Source: Atriophallophorus winterbourni (lineage: Eukaryota; Platyhelminthes; Trematoda; Plagiorchiida; Microphallidae). From it: 64,000 nucleotides of DNA. Below, piece by piece: positions 32,912 to 45,159 of the stretch. The translations under genes and the position numbers were made by a program. Within the stretch, counting starts at the first letter, position 1; every line of letters begins with the position of its first letter. The notes beneath the pieces are model-generated. The model was not told the origin of the DNA and made no database searches. It was given only the letters and a program-made list of their open reading frames with translations. The DNA is taken from contig JACCGJ010003085.1 in the NCBI GenBank assembly GCA_013407085.1, positions 1-64,000 of the forward strand, given 5' to 3'.

Positions 32912-33550
32912 TTATGAGTTTGCGCGTCTATTGGATTACAAATCTCTTAGCCGCTTCTCAAATATATAGAATCACAACAATATGAAAATGTGATGTGGAA
33001 TGTTTTCGTCTGATAATATTTTGTTTATTCCTTTGTAAGCGCAAGGTTACTTTTCATATAATTCAATACAAAAAAAGGAGTTTTATCAACTATTAATACA
33101 TGTGGTTTATCGGATGTTGTAGTGGTTATTTCAAAACAATTTTACGGTGAAATTGTCTAGCCAGAAAAGTATTGGAATCAAATATTCGTTATTATGCTCA
33201 ATCTTTTTTGAATCAAAGTATATGGATTATAAAATTTTCTAAATTTTAACTTTAGACAAGTGCTAAAAACATAATAAATAATGGACAATTTACAAATAAA
33301 AGATGAAACGTCTCACTGAAAGTGTACCATAAAATGTACGGATATAAATCTAGGCGTAATGGTTAAACGAACAGTTCCCTTTAACAAATGTAACGTGAAG
33401 TAGATAAGATAAATGATCTAAGATTTGACGGTGTTCTAGAAGTCAATAGGATGTGTTTTAAACGAGTATTTCAAGTAGGTTAACTTTTGAGGAGATCCTT
33501 ATGCAAACGTAGAGCTATACATTGAGAATGGTATTTATATGCTGATCGCA
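32912..33550. other. No recognisable gene; 5' flank of the signal-peptide exon
   Basis: AT-rich. Should contain the promoter of the reverse-strand gene if 32911 is its start, but no motif was singled out. Confidence 0.35.
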
Positions 33551-33823
33551 AGATGATAGCATGATAATTCAGGTATACAGTTCGAGCGTGAAACGATCCT
33601 AATGCTACGTCTGTGCAACACAAATTTTCAATAAATTAGTGCACGGTAAAAACAAAGGTGGACCATACAGAATATGAGTTGATATTTCAGAGAATATGAA
33701 GTGAGAAAGTGAGAGTTAACGCCGAGGGAATGAATCCCCGAAACATAAACAGAAATTCTGAAAACTTTAGTTAGTAGACAATTTAGATTCTATGTACAAG
33801 GAAAGTTGTTGTAAATTTAAATG

Positions 33824-33989
33824 CCTAAATATTTGACGTATCTCCATCTAATCAGCTTTGTAAATTTAATTTTAGATAATGTAATTTTAGTGCAAATCAA
33901 TTCACGACATTCACCACGCAAATTTGCGAGAAAAAAAGTGAAGTGCGTTTTTCGAGATTTTAACTTTGACATTTCGATTCTGACCAGGT
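33824..33989 (-). pseudogene. Exon-like fragment related to the exon at 29356-29560
   Basis: After GTTTTAG the reverse strand reads LVRIEMSKLKSRKTHFTFF, ANLRGECRELICTKITL and SKIKFTK, comparable to ELRTKLTFKNIKLDKITL in the exon at 29356. In unit 2 the same stretch has a stop soon after its start, so at least that copy is dead. Whether the unit 1 copy is used is unknown. Confidence 0.4.
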
Positions 33990-34050
33990 CTAAAACATCG
34001 GAGTTAATCTTTTAACAGTCGTATCTGGGGACTGCACATCTAATAAATAC

Positions 34051-34173
34051 TTCATCTGTGTATTTCGAAGTGAAGTTTTCTGGCGACTGTGGAAGGGCAG
34101 CTAGGTATGCTGAAATTAGAATGACGATTGAATCACTTAGTGGAATACAATGTTTCTCAGTCTTGAGCCAGAT
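34051..34173 (-). CDS. Exon-like segment in tandem unit 1
   Basis: Acceptor TTTTCCTTTAG and donor GAA/GTATTT enclose exactly 41 codons in phase 0: IWLKTEKHCIPLSDSIVILI, then SAYLAALPQSPENFTSKYTD. The unit 2 copy at 35428-35550 has the same length, frame and splice borders with seven residue changes, so the segment has been kept open after duplication. Function and gene membership unknown. Confidence 0.45.
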
Positions 34174-34957
34174 CTAAAGGAAAAGTATTCAAATATCCGT
34201 TTTCTTATTATTATGGCTTGTGTAGCTCGTGTTTTGAGTAGTCCCATTAAAAAAACACTATTGGTACACCTGCATGCGTTCAGTTTATGAAGGAATAATA
34301 TTTGGTAGCTGATTATTGAGATTCGTTTGCAACAAATTAAAATTGCGCAGGAAAATATTTTGATAAAATCTCTTATTCTCACAAAGTATTGCTAATAGGT
34401 GCATGAATACTATAAGATACTATTAGATACAAATGATTGTGAAATGAGAGATAATGTAATGGTCTAATCTCAAGTGAGCGAATATCAAACGAGTAAAATG
34501 AGTGCCTGGTAAGTATAGATTTAAGATCCTGAGTTCAGGTCAATATATCGGAAATAATGATCGCTAGATAGCTGCTTTTCTTCGACGAAGTATATGTGTT
34601 AACGTCACCGCAAATATAATACTTTTCTTTGTTGAAACGAAATATACTCATGCTAGCGCGTTATTCTCTTTAACACAGTACGAGAGTTTTGAAAAATGCT
34701 AAATTCAGCATAGACATTGATGCCATTGGTGAGCGCAGAACCTGCGTACCGAACGCTAATTTTTATGAACATATAACCATGCATATTTTGTTTAAAGGCG
34801 TGCATCTGCATCCTTGCATACATTGGTGATTTCAAGTTTATCCCTACCAGCTTCAACATCGCAAGCGATGCGCATCTGAAACGATAAAATGTTACACAAG
34901 GAATTCTTTTAATGCTTAATTGACCTGCTGGTTGGGATAGGAACTTTCAGTGCAAGA

Positions 34958-36365
34958 TGATAGCATAATAATTCAGGTATACAGTTCGAGCGTGAAACGA
35001 TCCTAATGCTACGTCTGTGCAACACAAAATTTTAATAAATTAGTGCACGGTAAAAAAGAAGGTGAACCATACAGAATCTGAGGTAAAATTTCAGGTATTA
35101 TGAAGTGAGAAAGTGAGAGTTAACACCGAGGTGATGAATCCCGAAAGCATAATGAGAAATTCTAAAAACGTCAGTAAGTAGAGAATTTAGATGTACAATG
35201 AAAGTTGTTGTAAATGTTGACCCCTAGATATTTGACTTTGTGAACTTAATTTTAGATAAAGTATTCTTAGTGCTAATCGATTCACGACATTCACAACGCA
35301 AATTTGCGAAAAAAGTAACGTACGTTTGTCGGGATTTTAACTATGACATCCCTAATCTGACCAGGTCTAAAGCATCAGAGTTAGGCTTTGAACAGTCGTT
35401 TCCGTGTACTGCACATATGATAACTACGTCATTTGCGTATTTTGAAGTGAAGTTTGTGGGCGACTGTGTAAGAGCAGCTAGGTATGCTGAAATAAGAATG
35501 ACGATAGAATCGCTTAGCGGAGTACAATGTTTCTCAGTCGTGAGCCAGATCTATACGAAATGTATTCAAATATCCGTTTTATTATTATTTTGGCTTGTAT
35601 AGCTCGTGTTTTGACTAATGCAGTCAAAAGAACACAATTAGCAGAGCCGAATGCGTTATGTTTTTGAAGAAATAATCTTTGGTTGCTAATTATTGAGATT
35701 AGTTCGCAAAGAATTAGAATTGCGCAAGAAAATATTTCGATACAAACTCTTATTCTCACACAGTATTGCGAATGGGTGGTTGAATATTAGCAGGAGCACA
35801 GTATTAAAGATGATTTGAGATTCAAATGTGTGTGAAAAGGGATATAATGCTAGGCCTAATCTCAAGAGAGCGAATATCAAACGAGTAAAATGAGAGCCTG
35901 TTGAGTATAGAATTAAGATGCTGAGTTCAGTTCAATATATCAGAAATCGTGACCGCTAGATAGCTATTTCTCTTCAACAAAGTATATGCGTTAACGTGAG
36001 CGCAAATACAATGCTCTTCTTAGTTGAAACAAAATGTACTCATGCTAACGCGTTATTCTGTTTAAAACAGTACGAGAGTTTGGAAAAATGCTAAATAAAG
36101 CACAGACATTGATGCTATTGGTGAGCGCAAAACCTGCGAACCGATCGCTAATTTTTATGAACATATAACCATGCATATTTTGTTTAAAGGCGTGCATCTG
36201 CATCCTTGCATACATAGGTGATTTCAAGTTTATCACTACCAGCTTAAACATCGCAAGCGATGCGCATGTAGCAAGTTTAAAATTAGGGTTTTACTTTTCT
36301 GAATGTTACACAAGAAATTGTTTCAATGCTTAATTAACCTGCTGGTTGGGATAGAAACTTTCAGT
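34958..36365. repeat. 1.4-kb tandem duplication, unit 2
   Basis: Second copy of the unit; ends near TTTCAGTGCTGACTGC, paralleling TTTCAGTGCAAG at the end of unit 1. A reverse frame of 68 residues (KLVVINLKSPMYARMQMHAF) is open in both units, but a competing frame across the same bases (DKLEIT.VCKDADARL) also looks protein-like, so it is not called. Confidence 0.8.
35428..35550 (-). CDS. Exon-like segment in tandem unit 2
   Basis: Partner of 34051-34173, with acceptor TTTCGTATAG and donor GAC/GTAGTT; encodes IWLTTEKHCTPLSDSIVILI and SAYLAALTQSPTNFTSKYAN. Other exon-like stretches of this unit carry stops, so it may be a relic. Confidence 0.35.
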
Positions 36366-36565
36366 GCTGACTGCAAATATGTACTGTACGAATATATAAA
36401 TTTACGTGGCAGGTATTGTATTCGAATTTGAGTCTATGTTAAGTTTTCCGTTCTCGATTTCGCATAATATCCTATGGTGTCAAGATTCAAGTTTCAAAAT
36501 TCAAGATTTTCACTCTATGTTTATTGTAACGATAATTGCTTTTTCACTCCAAAATCTTGAATTTA

Positions 36566-36770
36566 TGTCGTGCCGAAATCGCGGAATTGCCGATTCCGCG
36601 GAATAGGCAACGATTTGCTGAAAATGTGGAACACATTTCTACCAGTGCTGATTCCGTAGATTCAGCAGCCGATTCCGTGGATTCTGCAACTGATTCTGCG
36701 GAATCGGCAAGCTATGTTTTAACTGTCTTTCGGCCGTTTTGTCCGTTATAAATTAGCGAGTTTTTTATTT
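36566..36770 (+). repeat. Left terminal inverted repeat of the Ginger-like element
   Basis: Pairs with about 39400-39644. Rich in short palindromic GATTCCGCGGAATC-like blocks, which may be transposase binding sites (inference). Confidence 0.8.
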
Positions 36771-36912
36771 TTTGCTGATGAAGATGATGGTCAAAATGGA
36801 ACAAACAATGTCGGGCGAATTCACCATAGGTTTATTAACCAGATAAATCGGTACAGACATAAATAAATAGTGGTACAGTCATGAATACTAAAAGAAATTT
36901 TCCCTTTTGTCA

Positions 36913-38795
36913 CTATTTGTTCTTACATTTTACGTTCCAAGGATGGCAATGGGAGTGGCACAATGTTCCGCTCTTCCTGCAACTACAGCGCCTGGAATCG
37001 CATTTTGCTGTGCAAGAACACTTTGCAAATCCTTGTCCCTCAGTGGCAGAATGAAGGGATGCAATCCTGCGAAATGACTGCATCATGTCGCTCGTTTCCA
37101 AAAGGCTGATCACCTCACTATCTGCCTTCTGCAGCTGATTTCTAGAGAAAGCTGCCTCGATCATTCCATGTTTTGTTGCAACTTTGTACATTCCTCTGGC
37201 AGTAATGTCGTAAACCACTCCAATAATATTTCTACAGTCTAGTCGTCCATGATCGAATTCGGAAACCGGGAGTAAGACGCAGTCTCCCACGGATAGAGGA
37301 TGCAGAATGGCGCTGCTCGCTTCAAGCATTTCTTTCTGCTCTTTTCTTGGCCGCTTGTAGCCTTGTCACTGCATGCCCTTATCATCTGGATGTGCTTCAA
37401 GAAAATATCTGCAATACCTGTAGCTCTTTCTCCAGTTTCATCAACCTGATCTTGTTCCCCGGCAGCAACAGCTTGTTCCTCACAAGCCTGATCTTGTTCC
37501 CCGGCATCAACAGCTGGTTCATCAGCAGCTTCCATGCCATGGATCTCCCTGAGAGCCGCCTCCAGTTGTTCCTCTGTTGTTATGTGAGCGAGAACGCCTG
37601 CAGGTAAAACCGTTTTCTCAAATGGAGACGTGTTTTGCAGGTTTCTGTGTGATGAGCTATTCTTTTGGAACTGCACGAAACGTAGGCCATCTGCCCAATT
37701 CGTTGTATTGTTATCGATTGTCCAAGCAATAAGCATCTGCTTTACATCAGCATTAGACCGCTCCACAGATCCCTGGCTTTGTGGGTGCCTCGCGCGCCTA
37801 TGAACTAGCTGCAGGTTGGGCCACATGGATTTTATTTCTGAGACTACATCCTTCACAAATTCTCTACAGTTATCACTCTGAAGAATGCTGGGCGCACCCA
37901 TGAATGTGAATATATCTATGAGGTGGTACGCCATTTCGGCAGCCCTTTTACTCGTTAATGGTTTCAGTACCAAGAACATGGTGAAGTGATCCTGGTAATT
38001 TAATATCTGTACGGAATATCCACTTAGTGTTGATTCCATATTGATCAAGTCAACTTGACCACGGTCACAGTAATTTCGTGACCGAATGAGTTTTACAACA
38101 ATTCCTTTGTTCGGTAAGGGTTTCTTTCTTTGACATGTCTCGCATGCAGCCAAAAAGAGGGACACCATCTTCATTGGTATGTTTGCGTATTTGTCATCAA
38201 GAAATCTTTGGGTTTTTTTCACCGCCATTACCAGTCGACACGTGAGCTTCGTAGATTATGTCGAAGAGCTCGTCCCGAACGGCAAGGTAGTGAAGTGGAT
38301 CAGCTTCATTTTTTCGGCTCTGAAAGAATAAAAAGAAACAAGTTTACAGAGCTAATGAAACTGATTTTGCTAAGGATGATGCTGTTGTTGCTGCTGTTGT
38401 TGTTTTTGTTGATGATGTTGATGGTGCCAACGACAACATCGATCGATGACAAAAATTTGTGTGTGAAAGAGTGCAAGAGAAATAAAGAGGCTTACCTTGA
38501 CGATTATCTTGACACCGCCAACTTCGACGACTGCAAAATTCTTCCGAAGATAGTAGAATAATTTGGATCGTTCACTGCCACACAAGGTTGCAAGCATTGA
38601 GGTGTATTCTTCTCGATTAGGCACTGTGAATTTAGACAGCTTTTCGCAGGCCACTGTTCCTTGAAACCGAACCCGTTGGTTTGCTACATTCACTTCCATG
38701 ATGCTGTCTCTGCAAGCACTGATGTAAAATGTATAATCACAACCAATCAACAGCCTCTGATAGTCTTTTGTGTGAGACACGTTCCCTGTGACCAC
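36913..38795 (-). pseudogene. KRBA2/SCAND3-type integrase of the Ginger-like element (two frameshifts, one intron)
   Basis: First coding part 38795-38496 ends YYLRKNFAVVEVGG; then a 166-bp intron (38495-38330, donor GTAAGC, acceptor TTTCAG) whose CAA/CAG repeats are not coding. The next exon starts HYLAVRDELFDIIYEAH. A frameshift at an A run near 38220 leads into 38228-37239: CETCQRKKP zinc-binding remnant, then the DDE triad in GQVDLINMES (D), ILQSDNCREF (D) and SQGSVERSN (E). A second frameshift near 37325 leads into 37329-36913, ending in a CXC-like region CSCTAKCDSRRCSCRKSG. The two frameshifts should inactivate it. Such integrases cut and join DNA ends. Confidence 0.8.
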
Positions 38796-38868
38796 AATGT
38801 TAATATTCCACTTGAAAATCTTTCATTCATTTCGGCAAATTGAAAATGCATTGAAAGCATAATCACAA

Positions 38869-39231
38869 ACTCCGCCAAGGACGGTCCCAAGCCCGTCTGA
38901 GAAAGGAGGAGGGTTGGGCTTAGGGCTAGCAACCCTATCCCGTGAAACCTACATTGCTACGGAAACGAAGACAACAGATCCGTGGCTCGGTTATGTATGC
39001 AGGATGGATCCCAGTTCGCATACGAATGTAGACATTCACTGGCGTCCGCAAGGTAAAAAAAAGGGGACGGCCCAAGGAAACTTGCCGCAGAACGTTGGAA
39101 CGCGAACTACATGCACAAGGATTCACGATGCAGACGGCAACGGAAGCAGCGACAGACCGGAACCACTGGCATGAAGTTGTCTTCGCCTCATGTGCCACCC
39201 GGCACGGAGAGGGCTGAGTGAGTGAGTGAGT
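38869..39231 (+). mobile_element. RTE-like LINE 3' fragment nested in the Ginger-like element
   Basis: Decayed copy of 4741-5133: GYVCRMDPSSHTNVDIHWRP is readable, and it ends in (GAGT)n. Flanked by identical GCATAATCACAA at 38857-38868 and 39232-39243, a 12-bp target site duplication. It sits at the joint of a tandem duplication of about 130 bp of transposon sequence (38727-38856 and 39232-39360). Confidence 0.8.
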
Positions 39232-39644
39232 GCATAATCACAAGCAATCAACAGCCTTTAATAGACTGTTGTGTGAGACACGTTCCCTGTGACCACAATG
39301 TTAATATTCCACTTGAAAAGCAATCATGCATTTCGGCAACTTGAAAATGCAGTGAAAATGAACTTCTGATAATAAATCTAAAGTGAATTCACATAAAAAA
39401 TCTCGCTAATTTATAACGGACAAAAGGGCTGAAATAAAGTAAAAACATAGCTTGCCGATTCCGCAGAATCAGCTGCCGAATCCAGGGGATCGGCTGCTGA
39501 ATCTACGGAATCAGCAGTGGTAGAAATGGGTTCCACATTTTCAGCAAATCGTTGCATATTCCGCGGAATCAGCAACGAAATGCGGAATCGGCAAACTGAT
39601 TGCCGAATCCGCAGAATCGGCAATTCCGCGATTTCGGCACGACA

Positions 39645-39647
39645 CAC

Positions 39648-39679
<32 letters not shown>

Positions 39680-40250
39680 GCTATATATATATATATTTAA
39701 TCAGCAGTTAGCGAATTTCAAACAAAGCAACGAGCACCGAATAAAAATACATGGCAGTTTCGTTTCCAATGTGGTATTTCCAACTTGCAACCATGAACAG
39801 AACTGTTGCTGGAAGATCGAAGGTGGATTAATAAATCATGCGGTGTGAAACAGTATTTTTTTATTTTTTGCATGCGACAATGAGATCACCTCGCATTCTT
39901 CTATGTGCAAGTTACCTAAGATCCTGTCGTGTGAGTCGCTGTGCGAACGGAGTGTTTTCGAGTCCAATTACAAGCTCAGAATCTCTCTGATATATACGAT
40001 CCAGAAGTAAGTTGACTTTTATTAGACATGTTATCCAGGCTTGTACGTTTCTTCCTATACACATTTTACTATGAACTTGATTAAAGTTTCACTTTATCGT
40101 AAATTATACATGATATAATCGTAGCTATCAAATATCAAGGATTTTTGATGAGGAGACAATTATGATATATCATTGGATCTATAGCATGTAGAATGGAAAA
40201 CAATTACCCGAATCCGGACGAGAAGTTATAACTGGTCTTATAATGAGATA
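39645..40250. repeat. (TA)n microsatellite and flank shared with 59815-60260 (inverted)
   Basis: Starts with a (TA)n run to about 39698. From there to about 40250 the reverse complement matches 59815-60260: the blocks ATCAAAAATCCTTGATATTT and GAGGTGATCTCAT occur in both. No gene recognised; an earlier TA-rich frame is only the microsatellite. Confidence 0.7.
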
Positions 40251-40559
40251 TTATATAATCGTTGCATATATATCTATACAGACGGGATTCACTGGCCAGT
40301 TAAACGAGCAATGTAGCAAATAATAATCGTTAATGGACGTGCATAACTTGTATTCGTACGTTATTGAATAAACATCAAGATTGTCCGGAATGAATTTGTG
40401 TATCAGCTGGTTTGTTTGAACAGCGGGTCCTGACAACCTTGCTAAAATGTGGCTTCCAAATTCAATGTAACTTAATTTCGCGCATAAATTACATATTATT
40501 TAGCGGTCAGCGGTTCTAAGATGAAGGTTTCTTCTCAATCGAATTGTTTTGTCATTGAG

Positions 40560-42998
40560 ATCACAGTGGAGTATGATAGAGACCTTGATGGACGACGTCA
40601 ATCGAATGAGATCATCAACAGTCAGCACAAAATGTGAACTCCTTTTTTCACGATCCACATTATGACTACCGTATTTTTCGGACTATAAGGTGCACATAAA
40701 AGCACTAGTTTTTACAGTGTGAACATACACTATTCATACATGAGGTGCACAGGAATATAAGGCTAACTGCCGATTTTTCGTAAAAATTAGTGCTTTTATG
40801 TGCGCCTTATAGTCCGAAAAATACGGTAATATCGACTGGATGACACAAACGTCTGTTAGATGTATGATTATCTGTGTGGATGTATGCTCAATAACGATAC
40901 CACAGTCATTAGAGTAGAGTTTAGTAGTCAACTGAGTAGAATTTAATAGTTTTACACGCAATTAATCGTTTTTGAATTATGAAATCGGCCTTAAATCAGT
41001 CTACTTACCGAACGCATTCAAAAGATAAATAACCACAGTAAGATAGATTTATGAGGCACGTGAACTACTTCACAAATCTCCTTATATAAAACGCAAAAAT
41101 TTCAAGTTTACGGAACAATGCATACTATTTGATAAATACAGCAATAAGATTACAAACAGTGGCTGTACATTGCATGAGTCAGTCGCGGTGAACATGTTCA
41201 TCATACCACGGTCAATAAAATATAAAGCTGACAGGCCAAAACCTCTGAAAATTACATTTTTAACGAGAGGTGTGACGAAGTCAGTTAGGTCTAATTGGAA
41301 TGCAAATCATAGGAATATCTCGAAGGATTTCAGAATCAGTAACACCAGACGTTTTACGCTAAAACCTCATAATCAAACTGGGCTTCTAGAATCAGTCGAG
41401 ACTCCGGTCAGAAACGCTTTGGCAATTCAAAAAAAGTTTAATATCAGACTCTCGAAGTATCTTGTAAATAATGGATCTTCCAACCGATACGAAAAACCAA
41501 AACCAAATTTCTATGTAGAAACGCACAATGCCTACAACGCATCTATATACAATGAAGAATCTCTGCAATCTGCACTCACTCAACGTTATAGCAATAACTG
41601 AGAGATGGGTCTAAACTCGTGTGAGCGATCGCGAGTTATCTTTTTCATGTTTCTGAGAGACCGCTTGAGAAGAGATGGTGAGGTAGATGTTTACATCGAC
41701 GAACGTTTATACAGCACGGTATTTACAGATACTGATCACGATCTGGAAAAAAAGTATAATTTAAGCTCGAATCATGCAACAGTTGAATAGTTGGTGTGGT
41801 TAACCGTTCACCATCATAATCAGATTGAGCATTAAGAAAAACTAGTCAAAACAAAGAATTACGTTGAAAAACATCGCAATTTGAAACTTGTGGTTATCGC
41901 AGACTTTAATGTGCCGCAATTTTTATAACCGAGTTGGTCATCCACCCCGATCACTAGACTACGCATTTCGCGAACTGTTCGAATACACCCCCTTGTATAA
42001 TCATAGTGTCGCATATTTATGACAATAAAATTTGCAGCAGACATCTCTTCTAGACCTAGTCTTAACCTCGGAAGTCAGGTGTTCAGTATCACACTCGACC
42101 AACTCGTTTTAGACAACGACAGTAGAATTGTAGAGCAATCAAAACAAAATATAAAAGTTTATTACATTGTTTTAATGGAAACAATAGTGGATGTCGATGA
42201 ACATAATATAAATTTCGTATTTCCTGGCAGATTATATCATCAATATGAAACATTTCAATTATTACAATGTCGTGAAACATGAATGCGAATAACCCCACTC
42301 CCTGATTTTCCGTCGCACTAGAAAATGTTTGATAAAGCGAAATTTGGCTTGGCTATTAACTTGGTCGCCAGAAAAGATTTGACCCGGAAAACTTTCGCGA
42401 AATGCGCAATCAAGTCAGAAATCTCATCCGAGGGGCATACATTTCCACCAGCTACAGCTGGCAGTAATAATGCAACGAAATCCTAAACTTTTTTATCGAA
42501 TCCCTAACAACACTACAAAGTTTAACCCGGTGTTTTCCCGATCGTGGCAGATAACGGACTAACTGATTCTTTCCTGGAAACCTCTAACGCTCACGTCAGA
42601 TTTTATTCACGTGTTTGCACTTCCAATGATGCACTACAACCATCGGAGTTGTTGGCACCATTTGTACTGGAGGCCATATAAGATATATGCATTAATTCTG
42701 AAATAGTGCAGTAGCACCTACGCAGGTTGAACAAGTTCCGGGAGCTGTCGGAATAACATCTGCAATCCAAACATTATGCGACAGTTAATTGGGCGAATCA
42801 CTTTGTAATTTATTTAATCACTCTTTGATGAAGGGTGTTGTAACGACTGACTGGACAAGAAGAATCATAACACCCCTCTACAAAAGCGAAACTCGTTCTG
42901 ACCAAGCAAATTACCGACCTCTTCAACTACTTGAAGTAATCTCAAAAGATATGCCGCGAATGGTGTGGGAAAAAATTGTTAGTCATTTCGATGTCTAA
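40560..42998 (+). mobile_element. CR1-like LINE: leader, N-terminal protein, endonuclease remnant and RT start
   Basis: Leader 40560-41170 (shared with 13191 and 57060-57530). Frame 41170-41601 encodes a basic protein with DRPKPLKITFLTRGVTKSV and NHRNISKDFRI, like the region before the endonuclease in CR1 elements. Frame 41605-41790 (FLRDRLRRDGEVDVYID) is the endonuclease, matching the reversed copy at 56100-57100. The RT N-terminus follows at 42789-42998: LCNLFNHSLMKGVVTTDWTR, RIITPLYKSE and DQANYRPLQLL. Truncated abruptly at about 43000, where duplication copy B begins. Stops and frame changes throughout. Confidence 0.75.
40669..40826. mobile_element. 158-bp MITE with 46-bp terminal inverted repeats, TA target duplication
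   Basis: Begins CCGTATTTTTCGGACTATAAG and ends with its reverse complement; the arms pair over about 46 bp with three mismatches. Flanked by TA on both sides (40667-40668, 40827-40828), as in the Tc1/mariner superfamily. The same LINE leader at 57420-57440 (reverse) has an uninterrupted CATTATG there with a single TA, a paralogous empty site. The terminal sequence resembles MITE ends widespread in animals. Confidence 0.85.
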
Positions 42999-45159
42999 AA
43001 ATGTTGTTCAGAGAGCATCATTGATTTCGCAAGTCTTGATCATAAAGTAGTCACAACAAAACCTCAGCGCTCTCATCATTTCAGCGATGTAGCGCCACTG
43101 GTTCTAGTCATATCTTGTTGTTGTTTAACAAAAATTCGCCGTATTCGCAGCCTTAGGATTGCCTAGAAGAATAATACTGCGCTTGTGGCTCTTTTTACTA
43201 TCACCGGTATGTCCGTTTGTTTATCATGGGGTTATTTGGGCTTAGATTCGGGTATTGCACTAGGAAACCTTACGGAGCTATTAAGTATTTTAAAGTACCG
43301 TTTTAATATATATTTCTCACTGTTTAGTGTTAATTTCAGTAAACTTGGTTCAAAGAAACGTGAGAAGCTTGGGTGGCGAACCAAACGTGTAACAACTGCA
43401 GGTATGATGTTTTTCGAACCCATAATCGTAAGATGTTGCACCATTTTTCTAGGTCATGTCTCTGTCTGTTCTGTCTGTCTCTGGATTCCTGTGTTTTGGC
43501 ACATAATATAATGTTGAAGAACGAATTTCGAAAATGGCGAGCAAATTTAAACTCAAACCTTGTCATTTAGTGCAAACCTCACTCCCTTGTAATTAAAGTT
43601 TGTTTGCGTTAATCAAACATGATATGCTTATACAAATTGCATTCAGTTCTTACTCTGCAATCGAATATTTTCTCTTACTTCGTTATGATTGAACAAGTAG
43701 TTTACTTCGGTTTTATCATATAGTCTTATTTTCTTACTAATCCAAAGGAGGCTCGCGTGATGTAGAACTTATATCTAGCAGCATATATAAATAGCACTGC
43801 ACAACCCCGTTGACTATTCTGACAATGAGGAGACAGACGCTACTGTCGGCTACCGACGTAGATCACGATTCAACGTGCGACTAAAACTTTTCGACAGTGT
43901 ACCGCCCATCGTTGGGAGCGATGAGTGAGAAATTGTTTGTTACGTTATTCGAAACGCTGCGTTGTGCATCCATGACAAAGGGAGGACCGCAAAAACCACA
44001 GCCCGGTACCCATTCTGTAGGCATAATTCCATATGCTCAAACGCAGCATGGATTCAACCAGGAAAAATATGAAATTCAAATTTCCTGAAATCTAAGGAAC
44101 CAATAATCTTGAACAATACGGAGCAAACTATCTCTGCCAGACTACAGATGATTGACACTGTACTTCAATGATCGTAACTTACGCCGTTTGAAAGCACATC
44201 TGTTTTAACCGCATTAGCCTTTTGCGAAATTATATGCCAGGGATAATCCACCCGGGAAACTAAGACACTGTTATTCTGTGCCATTGTTTCTTTCACGTAT
44301 CAAGATATACTCAGCATGGAACTGACAACCAAAATGAGTGTTCCAATGGAAATACGAAACATATAAAGAAGATTTAGGTTCAATTAATATGTAATCAGTG
44401 TTTGCCACTCTGATTGACTGCCTCAGATGAAGCGATCAAACGTATATAATCGAATAGACCGACGTTAACATTCCGAAAATCGTGAAAATTCGGGTTTCGG
44501 AATAAATTTGTGAGAAGGGTTTGAGTGAAATAATCCTCGGAAGTTTGAAATGATGGAAAACCTTAGTCGGTAATCCATATCAGAACAAAGGAAGTGACGA
44601 GCACAGTGAGGCAGTCACTTCCGGCATACCCCCACACGCTGCAGTAAAAAAAGTTTTTTTTATACATAGAATGTCATTAATCACTGATGAGCTATATTCT
44701 AAATTCTTTGTATTTGATTCTATTTAATATTCTTAAATTATTTTTTAATCAAACGTTTTATAATCTTGTATACACTTACTTAAAATTGCGAAAGAAAGTT
44801 AAACATATCTTATCACCGTGGCATATTGGAACTCCGATAACGCATTGCATTCATTTTACTTTGTTATGATTATGAGACATTAATTTCCGTATTCATCGTG
44901 TAGAAAGTATATCTCATTACTGTTAGTACTGTGTGTACAGTATCTGGTTCGATGAGATGTTTATGAAATATATATGCAATTTAGGTGCGTATCACCAACC
45001 AATGGTACATGTCAACGGATTGCATTTCACCATAATAATATATCGATTGTTGATTTTTGATCTGACTATCCACACATTATCAGTGCAAACAAATCATAAC
45101 CGGCGGATAATTGTGCGTGATGGAAATGCGTGCAATATAACGCATAAGAATTTCGTATT

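Larger units (their letters stand above)
33551..34957. repeat. 1.4-kb tandem duplication, unit 1
   Basis: Unit 1 begins GATGATAGCATGATAATTC and is followed directly by unit 2, which begins with nearly the same bases at 34958. The units differ by scattered substitutions and small indels along their full length. Each carries an exon-like stretch on the reverse strand. Part of a third unit occurs in reverse orientation at 60460-60595 and 63752-64000. Confidence 0.85.
36566..39644 (-). mobile_element. Ginger-like DNA transposon with long terminal inverted repeats
   Basis: Long inverted repeats flank an integrase gene: the left end TGTCGTGCCGAAATCGCGG (36566 onward) is matched by the reversed right end CCGCGATTTCGGCACGACA (to 39644), and similarity continues inward for about 200 bp through repeated GATTCCG blocks to TATAAATTAGCGAG. 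Ends are TG..CA. The body (36913-38795, reverse strand) codes for a KRBA2/SCAND3-type integrase. A LINE is nested inside at 38869-39231. The reversed relative of the surrounding segment at about 60240-60400 lacks the element. A target duplication could not be read because the right flank is an (AT)n run. Ginger assignment is inferred from TIRs plus integrase. Confidence 0.75.

Noticed and set aside
38330..38495. Polyglutamine/histidine run on the reverse strand
   Set aside because: It lies between a GTAAGC donor and a TTTCAG acceptor inside the integrase gene, so it is intron sequence.
39600..39850. Tyr/Ile-rich plus-strand frame
   Set aside because: Translation of a (TA)n microsatellite at the edge of the Ginger-like element.
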